Below, in pieces: positions 1-5,360 of a stretch of 8,650 nt of DNA. The stretch is from Methanobacteriota archaeon (GTDB lineage Archaea > Halobacteriota > Methanosarcinia > Methanosarcinales > Methanoperedenaceae). The notes below the pieces were generated by a model, which was not told the origin of the DNA, did no database searches, and saw nothing but the letters and a program-made list of their open reading frames with translations. Each line of letters begins with the position of its first letter. The first letter of the stretch is position 1. Position numbers and translations under genes: made by a program. The stretch is taken from the NCBI GenBank assembly GCA_018899795.1, contig JAHIHJ010000432.1, forward strand, positions 1 through 8,650, read 5' to 3'.

Positions 1-1500
1 CATGGAAGGATGCTTGATCCCGCTATCGGTACAGCGGGCATGTTCGTACAAAGTTCTCATTTTATGGAATTGTCACATAAGAACCCGACTGAGCAAGCTA
101 CTTTCTATGGTCTTGAGAAAAATCCCGTTACTATTCGCCTTGCTAAGATGAACCTGGCTGTGCATGGTCTGGAAGGCAATATCCAGAAGGCGATCACATA
201 TTATGAAGATCCGCACCAGATGTTTGGCAAGGCAGATTTCGTGATGGCAAATCCTCCGTTCAATGTGGATGAAGTGGATGCTGAGAAGATCAAGAATGAT
301 TCCCGTCTTCCTTTCGGATTGCCGGGCGTGAATAAAAAAGGGGCTGTATCAAATGGAAACTACCTGTGGATCTCTTATTTCTACAGCTACTTGAACGAGA
401 AGGGAAGGGCTGGCTTTGTGATGTCCTCCCAGGCTTCAAGCGCAGGCGGCGGTGAAGCAAAGGTACGCCAGAAGCTGATAGAGACAGGGTATGTCGATGC
501 GATGATGTCTATTCGCTCAAACTTCTTCTACACTCGAACTGTGCCCTGTGAGCTATGGTTCCTGGACAGAGGTAAGCCTGATAAGATACGTGACAAAGTG
601 CTGATGATTGATGCGCGTAATGTTTATCGTAAAGTCACGCGAAAGATATATGATTTTAGCCATGAGCAGCGAAAGAACCTTACAAGTATCGTCTGGTTAT
701 ATCGCGGTCAGGAAGAGCGTTTCCTGAAACTGGTTGAGGAGTACCTCGATACCACAATTACAGAGGCGAAAAACTCAGGCGCTCAGGTTGAGGGTTTCAT
801 TCAAAAGCTGGCTAATTTACTGGAAAAACTTGAGCCGTTCCTTAAGAAGCTGCCTGATGACGCCGCTCATGCCGAAACCCTGAAGGAGTTAAGAGGCGCC
901 CGGACTACTTTCATAAATGATGACATAACATACAAAAAGGTGCTTGATGAAGCTGCAACTGCATGGAAATCCTCATCGCGGGATAATGGCGGATTGCGCC
1001 AGAGCGCGCAAAGGCTCGCGCCGCTTTCTGAGCAGAGCCGCGATCTTGTGAGGCAGGTTGACCTCTTATTCAAGCTGGTGAGTCGGCTTATCGATATATG
1101 CGAAAATGAGCTGAAAGCAAAAGGGAGTGAACATTGGGTGAGCCGCGAAACAAGCAGCGGTCGCAAGGCGCTTGATGAATCCCGAAAAGAGGCAGTCGAG
1201 CAGCTCAAGAAGGTGCATTACTTCCACAAACAGGCGCACTGGCTGCAGGAGCGCTTCCCTGAGGCAAAGCTTCGGGATGTTGAGGGTCTTGTTAAGCTCG
1301 TTGATAGAAAAGAGCTTGAAACAAATGACTGGAGCCTGACTCCAGGGCGCTATGTGGGCGTGGTTCCTGAGGTAGAAGATGAGGATTTTGATTTTGAGGA
1401 AGCACTGCGCGATATTCATGTGGAATTGCAGGATCTGAATACTGAAGCTGTGGAGCTTGCCGGGACGATCGCAAAGAATTTTGAGGAGCTGGGGATATGA
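1..1500 (+). CDS. hsdM: Type I R-M system methyltransferase subunit HsdM, 5'-truncated by window edge
   Basis: N6-adenine DNA methyltransferase subunit of a Type I R-M complex. It transfers a methyl group from S-adenosylmethionine to adenine within the site chosen by HsdS. The frame is open from base 1 and the true start lies upstream. Counting residues from base 1, the SAM-binding motif DPAIGTAG is at 6-13 and the catalytic NPPF motif (FVMANPPFN) is at 84-87. The C-terminal part after NPPF is about 410 residues, longer than in EcoKI HsdM. It contains a charged, probably coiled-coil region at about 240-420 and ends with the family-like block WSLTPGRYVGV, an acidic stretch and a final helix ending FEELGI. 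The N-terminal HsdM_N domain is missing only because of the window edge. The TGA stop overlaps an ATG at 1497 (ATGA), and a good Shine-Dalgarno, GAGGAG, lies at 1483-1488. That is the usual arrangement for coupling to hsdS, but here hsdS lies 3.9 kb downstream. Identification is secure. Confidence 0.96.
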   Translation, partial: HGRMLDPAIGTAGMFVQSSHFMELSHKNPTEQATFYGLEKNPVTIRLAKMNLAVHGLEGNIQKAITYYEDPHQMFGKADFVMANPPFNVDEVDAEKIKNDSRLPFGLPGVNKKGAVSNGNYLWISYFYSYLNEKGRAGFVMSSQASSAGGGEAKVRQKLIETGYVDAMMSIRSNFFYTRTVPCELWFLDRGKPDKIRDKVLMIDARNVYRKVTRKIYDFSHEQRKNLTSIVWLYRGQEERFLKLVEEYLDTTITEAKNSGAQVEGFIQKLANLLEKLEPFLKKLPDDAAHAETLKELRGARTTFINDDITYKKVLDEAATAWKSSSRDNGGLRQSAQRLAPLSEQSRDLVRQVDLLFKLVSRLIDICENELKAKGSEHWVSRETSSGRKALDESRKEAVEQLKKVHYFHKQAHWLQERFPEAKLRDVEGLVKLVDRKELETNDWSLTPGRYVGVVPEVEDEDFDFEEALRDIHVELQDLNTEAVELAGTIAKNFEELGI

Positions 1501-1709
1501 AGCGCAGAATGAATAACTTGCACGCAAATTGCATTCAAATTGCACGCAAAAAATACAATCTGCCAATGATTGTCAGGGGATATAGAGAAACCGAACCGCA
1601 GATGAACGCAGATTTATTGAACGGGATTTTCAGCAATATTCCAAAGATGGAAAACCGCAAAGCTTGGATTCAAAACTTCCGGCTTTCAAACACGAAAATG
1701 AAACGCTAA
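1497..1709 (+). CDS. Possible small translationally coupled ORF after hsdM (70 aa), doubtful
   Basis: A 70-codon frame starts at the ATG that overlaps the hsdM stop (ATGA). GAGGAG at 1483-1488 lies 8 nt upstream, so ribosomes could plausibly initiate here. The peptide begins MKRRMNNLHANC and resembles nothing I recognise. It runs through an 11-bp tandem repeat and a repeat fragment, so its sequence is probably not under protein-level selection. My preferred reading is that the start signals are left over from an ancestral hsdM-hsdS junction and the frame behind them is incidental. It could also be a decayed gene remnant. Confidence 0.2.
   Translation: MKRRMNNLHANCIQIARKKYNLPMIVRGYRETEPQMNADLLNGIFSNIPKMENRKAWIQNFRLSNTKMKR
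1518..1550 (+). repeat. Three tandem 11-bp units (TTGCACGCAAA type)
   Basis: Three contiguous 11-bp units read TTGCACGCAAA, TTGCATTCAAA and TTGCACGCAAA. Units 1 and 3 are identical. Each of these is a near-palindrome with half-sites TTGC and GCAA. A spacing of 11 bp is about one helical turn, so a protein could bind all units on the same DNA face. The array lies 18 bp after the hsdM stop. It may be an operator or a simple replication-slippage product. No regulator gene is present in the window. Confidence 0.75.
1594..1616 (-). repeat. Inverted fragment of the ATCTGCG-type repeat
   Basis: Read on the minus strand this is TAAATCTGCGTTCATCTGCG followed by GTT. It uses the same ATCTGCG-TTC units as the right arm of the large repeats and the fragment at 4977-5015, but in opposite orientation. 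It is a solo fragment without the unique core. Confidence 0.7.
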
Positions 1710-1711
1710 AT

Positions 1712-1881
1712 AGCACACGGATGACACAGATCAAACGGATTTACACGGATCCGCGTAAATCCGCGCCATCAGCGAAATCCGCGTTCTATCGTCGTACTGA
1801 TCCTCGCACAAAATCAACTGGCGGGAAGGTATCTGTGTTTATCTGCGTTCATCCGCGGTTTTTTTATGATGTGACTTTTCA
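1712..1881 (+). repeat. Large intergenic repeat, copy A (full length, 170 bp)
   Basis: This is one of three direct copies in the window. Reading left to right it contains ACGGAT-type units at 1717, 1726 (ACAGAT), 1735 and 1745; a palindromic axis near 1749; ATCCGCG-type units at 1759, 1768 (ATCAGCG) and 1777; a unique core at 1784-1830; 10-bp units at 1831 (ATCTGTG), 1841 (ATCTGCG) and 1851 (ATCCGCG); T7 at 1859-1865; and a conserved tail ending GTGACTTTTCA. Copy A and copy C have the same two ends (AGCACACGG and CTTTTCA) and differ by one 3-nt indel plus scattered substitutions. No flanking target-site duplication is evident. The copy lies between hsdM and the DUF1016 gene. A frame from ATG 1721 stays open through it to 1954, but the copies differ mostly at non-synonymous positions, so a protein product is unlikely. 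Confidence 0.9.
1736..1763. repeat. Near-perfect palindrome inside repeat copy A
   Basis: The arms read CGGATTTACACGGA and TCCGCGTAAATCCG. They are complementary apart from one base pair per arm position (A against C in ACGG/CCGC), and the axis lies within GGATCC. Transcribed, it would fold into a stem of about 12 bp with almost no loop; as DNA it is a cruciform or dimeric protein-binding candidate. The same place in copy C is degenerate but recognisable, and copy B begins at the axis. Confidence 0.75.
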
Positions 1882-1935
1882 ATATTGCGACTCATTGCGT
1901 CGCGAATCGATGTTGATAAATAATGGTTTTTCACT

Positions 1936-1941
1936 GGAAGG
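1936..1941 (+). promoter_or_regulatory. Ribosome binding site deciding the DUF1016 start
   Basis: GGAAGG ends 9 nt before the ATG at 1951. The alternative in-frame GTG at 1945 would be only 3 nt away, too close for normal initiation, so 1951 is preferred. Confidence 0.6.
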
Positions 1942-1950
1942 TGTGTGTTT

Positions 1951-2988
1951 ATGACTGGAAAGGATATTATCACGATAGATAATTCTACTCAGATTTTATA
2001 TGACCAGATCCGGCGGGTATTGCTCGATGCGCAAAGGAGTGTTTCACATGCAGTAAATATTGCAATGGTACATGCATATTTTGAGGTGGGACGTTTGATC
2101 GTTGAGGATGAACAGCATGGCGAGGCTCGAGCTGAATATGGTGAAGAAACATTGATGGCTTTATCCAGAAAGCTATTGACCGAGTTCGGAAAGGGTTTTT
2201 CAGTTCGCAATCTCAGGAACATGAGAACTTTTTACATCGCTTTCAAAAATCGGCAGACACTGTCTGCCAAATTAAGCTGGTCACATTATACTCTGGTTAT
2301 GCGTCTTGATAATGAACAGGCGCGGAACTTTTATTTAAAAGAGGCAGAATCTGAAAACTGGTCTGTGCGGGAACTGGATAGACAGATAAACTCTCTACTT
2401 TTCGAGCGTCTGGCACTGAGCCGGAATAAGGAAAAGGTAAAGGCACTTTCTGAGAAGGGGCAACTCCTTGAGTCTCCTCGCGATCTGGTAAAAGATCCGT
2501 ATGTGCTTGAATTCCTGGGATTGCATGAACAGGCAGAATATACCGAGAAAGAGCTTGAGAGTGCTCTTATCGATAATCTGCAAAGCTTTTTGCTTGAGCT
2601 TGGAAAGGGTTTTACTTTTGTTGCCCGTCAAAAACGCATCACACTGGACGCGGATCATTTCTATGTCGATCTTGTGTTTTACAACCGCCTGATCCATAGT
2701 TTTGTGCTGATAGACCTGAAGATCGGCAAACTTACTCATCAGGATCTGGGTCAGATGCAGATGTATGTGAATTATTTTGACCGGGAGGTCAGGGCGAAGG
2801 ATGAAGAACGAACGATCGGCATTATTCTCTGCCATGATAAGAAAGAGACTATCGTCCGTTATACGCTGCCTGAGAATAATACCCGGATTTTCGCTTCAAA
2901 ATATAAACTTTACCTGCCCACTGAAGATGAACTTGTGCGGGAGGTTGATGAGGTGGCAAAGAGGCTGGAGGGGGCTGAGCAAGAATGA
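1951..2988 (+). CDS. DUF1016 (YhcG-type) PD-(D/E)XK nuclease family protein
   Basis: 345 residues, full length for the YhcG/DUF1016 family. The N-terminal part (about 10-165) is the helical DUF1016_N region, with the family-like stretches YFEVGRLIVEDEQHG, FGKGFSVRNLRNMR and LSWSHYTLVMRL. The C-terminal part (about 175-335) is the PD-(D/E)XK fold: D240 in FYVDLVFYNR, then D255-x-K257 in VLIDLKIGKL, followed by GQMQMYVNYFDRE. These residues fit a Mg-dependent nuclease core, although the acidic residue before xK is Asp where Glu is more usual. Family members often lie in or beside R-M operons, and their exact role is not settled. An accessory nuclease or DNA-processing role is inference. The gene sits alone between repeat copies A and B, with GC content like hsdM. 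Its TGA overlaps an ATG (2985), but what follows is repeat copy B. Confidence 0.93.
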   Translation: MTGKDIITIDNSTQILYDQIRRVLLDAQRSVSHAVNIAMVHAYFEVGRLIVEDEQHGEARAEYGEETLMALSRKLLTEFGKGFSVRNLRNMRTFYIAFKNRQTLSAKLSWSHYTLVMRLDNEQARNFYLKEAESENWSVRELDRQINSLLFERLALSRNKEKVKALSEKGQLLESPRDLVKDPYVLEFLGLHEQAEYTEKELESALIDNLQSFLLELGKGFTFVARQKRITLDADHFYVDLVFYNRLIHSFVLIDLKIGKLTHQDLGQMQMYVNYFDREVRAKDEERTIGIILCHDKKETIVRYTLPENNTRIFASKYKLYLPTEDELVREVDEVAKRLEGAEQE

Positions 2989-3009
2989 TGCAATATTCAG
3001 TTATTCGAT

Positions 3010-3142
3010 CGGATCTGTGTAAATCCGCGCCATCCGCGAAATCCGCGTTCTATCGTACTGATTCTCGCACAAAATCAACTGGCGGGAAGGTATCTGCGTT
3101 TATCTGCGTTCATCCGCGGTTTTTTTATGATGTGATTTTTCA
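3010..3142 (+). repeat. Large intergenic repeat, copy B (5'-truncated, 133 bp)
   Basis: It matches copies A and C from CGGATCTGTGTAAATCCGCG onward, through the three ATCCGCG units, the unique core (TCTCGCACAAAATCAACTGG), the three 10-bp units, T7 (3120-3126) and the tail GATTTTTCA. The left ACGGAT array is missing, and homology begins close to the palindrome axis of the full copies. After allowing for the 3-nt indel it is colinear with copy A to the base. It lies 22 bp after the DUF1016 stop. Confidence 0.9.
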
Positions 3143-3169
3143 GACAGGATCGACAGGATGGACAGGATA
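3143..3169 (+). repeat. Three tandem 9-bp units GACAGGATn
   Basis: The units are GACAGGATC, GACAGGATG and GACAGGATA, contiguous and directly attached to the end of copy B. The 9-bp period matches the ACGGATnnn and ATCCGCGnn arrays in the large repeats, but the motif differs, so this is a second short-repeat family placed at the same junction. Confidence 0.8.
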
Positions 3170-3258
3170 TGATTGTAATTCTGTGAATCATTAGCTAATC
3201 ACCTTAAAAACAAATACTATGGTATATGAATAATAATATTAATAGATAAATAGTAACG

Positions 3259-3266
3259 TTTATAAG
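3259..3266 (+). promoter_or_regulatory. Possible TATA-box promoter of the DUF4365 pair
   Basis: TTTATAAG lies 25 nt upstream of the ATG at 3292, in an AT-rich leader. If the host is an archaeon, this box would place the transcript start within a few bases of the ATG, giving a nearly leaderless mRNA. That would fit the lack of a clear Shine-Dalgarno before 3292. In a bacterium the same bases could be part of a -10 element. AT-rich DNA gives such matches easily. Confidence 0.3.
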
Positions 3267-3291
3267 ATATCAGAAGATAAGAAAGACATAT

Positions 3292-3804
3292 ATGAGTTTG
3301 CCAAGAGAGCATAGTCAGGAAAATCTAAGCATTGCATATATTTCAGCAGTAGCTGCAAAAGCAGGTTTTATGTGTTTTCGTCCTCAAGATTATGGAACTG
3401 ATATTGAAGTTGGTATAGTTGAGCAAATTGGTAATAATAGAATAGACACTGGATATAGACTATGTATTCAAGCAAAAGCATCCCATAATTTTACAACTTC
3501 TGACCCGGATAATTGTATTGTTTATGATCTTGATGTCAAAAATTATAATTCATTAATCATGGAAAATCGTGGTATTCCAGCAATACTTGTTTTATATTGC
3601 ATGCCAAGCAATGATGATGATTGGCTATCGGTTCATGATAATTGCACCACTTTAAAATATTGTGGTTATTGGATGTCTCTCCGAGGAAAACCTGAGTCGA
3701 CAAATAGTTCAACACAGAGAATAAAGATACCAAAAGAACAGATGTTCACGGATTTGACTTTAACTTCTATAATGGAACGCATCAAAAATGGGGAGGCTCT
3801 ATGA
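3292..3804 (+). CDS. DUF4365-like protein, possible PD-(D/E)XK-fold nuclease
   Basis: 170 residues, very AT-rich. The N-terminus has the layout expected of DUF4365: a charged RExxS-like start (R5, E6, S8), a helix (10-24), then GFMCFRPQDYGTDIEVG with D37 and, after a strand, RLCIQAKAS with Q60-x-K62. D37 plus QxK resembles the QxK variant of the PD-(D/E)XK core seen in Mrr-type nucleases. The rest (80-165) has a hydrophobic strand, IPAILVLYCMP, and a tryptophan-rich turn region ending in a KIPKEQMFT stretch typical of the domain's end. DUF4365 proteins are common in defence-rich regions, but their activity is poorly known, so DNA cleavage is inference. The start at 3292 has only a weak purine stretch (AGAAAG) upstream. 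The TGA overlaps the next gene's ATG by 4 nt, so the two genes are almost certainly co-translated. Confidence 0.78.
   Translation: MSLPREHSQENLSIAYISAVAAKAGFMCFRPQDYGTDIEVGIVEQIGNNRIDTGYRLCIQAKASHNFTTSDPDNCIVYDLDVKNYNSLIMENRGIPAILVLYCMPSNDDDWLSVHDNCTTLKYCGYWMSLRGKPESTNSSTQRIKIPKEQMFTDLTLTSIMERIKNGEAL
3791..3796 (+). promoter_or_regulatory. Ribosome binding site of the 382-aa gene
   Basis: GGGAGG lies 4 nt before ATG 3801, inside the end of the DUF4365-like gene. Together with the ATGA stop-start overlap it supports translational coupling of the pair. Confidence 0.6.
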
Positions 3805-4949
3805 ATGAGAATATATCTCTGAAGAACTATCCTATAGAACAGGTAAGCGTTTCGAATTTGAAAAATTACCTTACTGACAGAGGTTGGAATCAGGAACAAT
3901 TTGGGCGTGAAGAAGTATTAAAATTTAGATCACCCCAACCGATTCAAGGACAGGAATATTTTGATATATTAATACCTTCAAAAAGAGAATTAGTTGATTA
4001 TGAAAGAATTGTAAAAATCGCAATAGAGTCCATTTCATTTTTTGAAAAACGAAGTTTTGAAGATGTATTGACTCAGGTTTTAAGTTTCGGTGATTTACTC
4101 AAATTCCGTATTTCAACTCTGACTACAAAAATGGGAAATATTCCAATAACAGATGGAATTGGTTTATATCAGAGTATAAATGATTTTCTGATTTATAGTG
4201 CATGCGCAGAACTTTCGCCGCAAAAGAGTTTTCCGCGAAGATATAAAGAAGCGGTTAGTTTGATCAAGAGTTATCAAATTGGGCAAAGTCAATATGGCAG
4301 TTATATTGCAAATATCCAATGTAGATTACAGAGACCCAGAACAAGAGATTTAGATTTGGAAATGAATTCTATTCCGCTCGAACCACCATTGGGCAGGAAA
4401 ACCATAGTTCGTATATTGAATGGACTTGAAAATGTCAATCAATCTGTTAAAGAAGAAAGCTCAGATCCGATCGTTAATCATTATCATGAAGGACTAAATG
4501 CAAATATGTGCGATGCATTAGTGGATATTATTGAAATTGGGCTTGGCAATGCCATAGATATTTCTGCGAATCTTGAGCCAATTTGGGCGATTCAAGATAA
4601 TATTCATACAAACTTTATGTTACAGCCATCATCAAAAGGATATTTGATTGAGGCATCAGAGATTCTGAAAGGAGAGAATCCTGAAGAAAGAATTACATTG
4701 AAGGGTTATGTTTTCCAACTAAAGAGAATACCAACTGAAGAAGACAACACAATTAGAATGTTAATATTTGATGAAGAAGGAGAAACTAAACCGGTAGATG
4801 TAAAACTTAATGATGAATCATATCGATTAGCTATTGATGCGCATAGAGATTCGCATCAGATTCAAATAACTGGAATATTAAAAAAAGCTGGAAGAAAATG
4901 GTATCTCAATAATCCAGAGAATTTGGAAATATTTGATGAAACACAATGA
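3801..4949 (+). CDS. Unrecognised 382-aa protein paired with the DUF4365-like protein
   Basis: I do not recognise a family. It is acidic and charged, with no signal peptide or clear membrane segment, so it is probably cytosolic. A mixed N-terminal region (1-75, with NYLTDRGWN and EYFDILIP) is followed by a mostly helical middle (about 65-265; ALVDIIEIGLGNAIDI is one hydrophobic helix). A short proline-rich linker lies near 187-200 (IPLEPPLGRK). The C-terminal part (about 297-378; ITLKGYVFQLKRI, IRMLIFDEEG, HQIQITGILKK, WYLNNPENLEIF) alternates strands in a way that suggests a small beta-barrel such as an OB fold; this is inference from pattern only. No catalytic motif stands out. Very AT-rich like its partner, started by an ATGA overlap and a good ribosome binding site, so the two were probably acquired together. 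It could be the sensor or specificity partner of the putative nuclease. Confidence 0.85.
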   Translation: MNENISLKNYPIEQVSVSNLKNYLTDRGWNQEQFGREEVLKFRSPQPIQGQEYFDILIPSKRELVDYERIVKIAIESISFFEKRSFEDVLTQVLSFGDLLKFRISTLTTKMGNIPITDGIGLYQSINDFLIYSACAELSPQKSFPRRYKEAVSLIKSYQIGQSQYGSYIANIQCRLQRPRTRDLDLEMNSIPLEPPLGRKTIVRILNGLENVNQSVKEESSDPIVNHYHEGLNANMCDALVDIIEIGLGNAIDISANLEPIWAIQDNIHTNFMLQPSSKGYLIEASEILKGENPEERITLKGYVFQLKRIPTEEDNTIRMLIFDEEGETKPVDVKLNDESYRLAIDAHRDSHQIQITGILKKAGRKWYLNNPENLEIFDETQ

Positions 4950-4976
4950 AGGCAATGAACAAATATCCCATGCAGC

Positions 4977-5015
4977 AAATCTGCGTTCATCTGCGTTTAT
5001 CTGCGGTTTTTTTTT
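4977..5015 (+). repeat. Right-arm fragment of the repeat, with T9 tract
   Basis: It has three ATCTGCG units spaced 10 bp apart (AAATCTGCGTTC, ATCTGCGTTT, ATCTGCGG) and then nine T residues. This is the layout of the right end of copies A-C without the core. It lies 27 bp after the stop of the 382-aa gene. The T tract could favour transcript release, but no compact GC-rich hairpin precedes it, so I do not call a terminator. Confidence 0.75.
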
Positions 5016-5181
5016 CATACGTTTAGCTGAAAAGTATAGTTCAATATCAAAGATATTTCAATCTGTGCTGATCCGCGTCGATGCTATCATGGCCAATCGG
5101 GCAATGAAGAAGTTCTGCAACAGCGGGGCAGAATTCATGAATGAGGGGAAGAGGACCCAGCGAGTAGAAGCACCACGACGC

Positions 5182-5348
5182 AGCACACGGATGACACGGA
5201 TCAAACGGATGTTCACTGATCCGTGTAAATCCGCGCCATCCGCGAAATCCGCGTTCTATCGTAGTGATTCTCGCACAAAATCAACTGACGGGAAGGTATC
5301 TGCGTATATCTGTGTTCATCCGAGGTTTTTTTATGATGTGACTTTTCA
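5182..5348 (+). repeat. Large intergenic repeat, copy C (full length, 167 bp)
   Basis: It has the same start (AGCACACGGATGACAC) and end (GTGACTTTTCA) as copy A and is 3 bp shorter, through one indel in the core. The left array keeps ACGGAT units at a 9-bp spacing. The axis palindrome is degenerate (about 10 of 13 arm positions pair). All three ATCCGCG units are intact. The right array has ATCTGCG, ATCTGTG and ATCCGAG, then T7 at 5326-5332. It ends directly at the hsdS ribosome binding region, so hsdS may be translated from a leader that this repeat provides. Confidence 0.9.
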
Positions 5349-5359
5349 GGGGGTGGAGG
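5349..5359 (+). promoter_or_regulatory. Ribosome binding region of hsdS
   Basis: GGGGGTGGAGG directly precedes ATG 5361. GGAGG itself is only 1 nt from that ATG, but the GGTG within it (5352-5355) pairs at a normal 5-nt spacing. GGAGG would be 13 nt from the in-frame ATG at 5373, which is long. I keep 5361 because an N-terminus MNWPMVQL is usual for HsdS. Confidence 0.5.
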
Positions 5360-5360
5360 T

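Larger units (their letters stand above)
1501..1950. other. Intergenic region hsdM to DUF1016 gene, repeat-rich
   Basis: These 450 bp hold the 11-bp tandem array (1518-1550), an inverted fragment of the repeat vocabulary (1594-1616), full repeat copy A (1712-1881) and a short leader (1882-1950) with the ribosome binding site of the DUF1016 gene. The stretch 1617-1711 carries nothing I recognise. There is no tRNA and no clear intrinsic terminator directly after hsdM, so transcription may run through. Confidence 0.7.
2989..3291. other. Intergenic region between DUF1016 gene and DUF4365 pair
   Basis: These 303 bp hold repeat copy B (3010-3142), the 9-bp GACAGGAT array (3143-3169) and about 120 bp of very AT-rich sequence that leads into the DUF4365 start and carries a TATA-like box. 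Composition changes abruptly after about 3170. A frame from ATG 2985 runs through copy B to TAG 3192-3194, but I do not consider it a gene. Confidence 0.7.
4950..5360. other. Intergenic region between 382-aa gene and hsdS, repeat-rich
   Basis: These 411 bp hold a right-arm repeat fragment (4977-5015), about 165 bp with nothing I recognise (5016-5181) and repeat copy C (5182-5348), which ends 12 bp before the hsdS ATG. One + strand frame stays open from 4933 to 5364 and overlaps the hsdS start as ATGA. Because it is built mostly from repeat sequence, I do not call it a gene. No separate promoter for hsdS is evident. Confidence 0.7.

Noticed and set aside
1..1500. hsdM as a pseudogene because no start codon fits
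   Set aside because: The frame is open to base 1 with the SAM motif only a few residues in, so the gene simply begins before the window.
1066..1566. Minus-strand open frame of 166 codons opposite hsdM
   Set aside because: It lies antisense to a well-supported gene, shows no recognisable domain and has no plausible context.
1830..1865. Rho-independent terminator at the T7 tracts of the repeats
   Set aside because: CCGCGG followed by T7 looks suggestive, but I see no compact strong hairpin directly before the T run. Only long-range pairing with the ATCCGCG array is available.
1712..1881. Insertion sequence or classical MITE
   Set aside because: No transposase gene, no clear terminal inverted repeats of fixed length and no target-site duplication next to copies A or C. 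A non-autonomous element is not excluded.
1712..5348. CRISPR array
   Set aside because: Repeats are about 170 bp, lie more than 1 kb apart and have genes between them; there are no regular spacers or cas genes.
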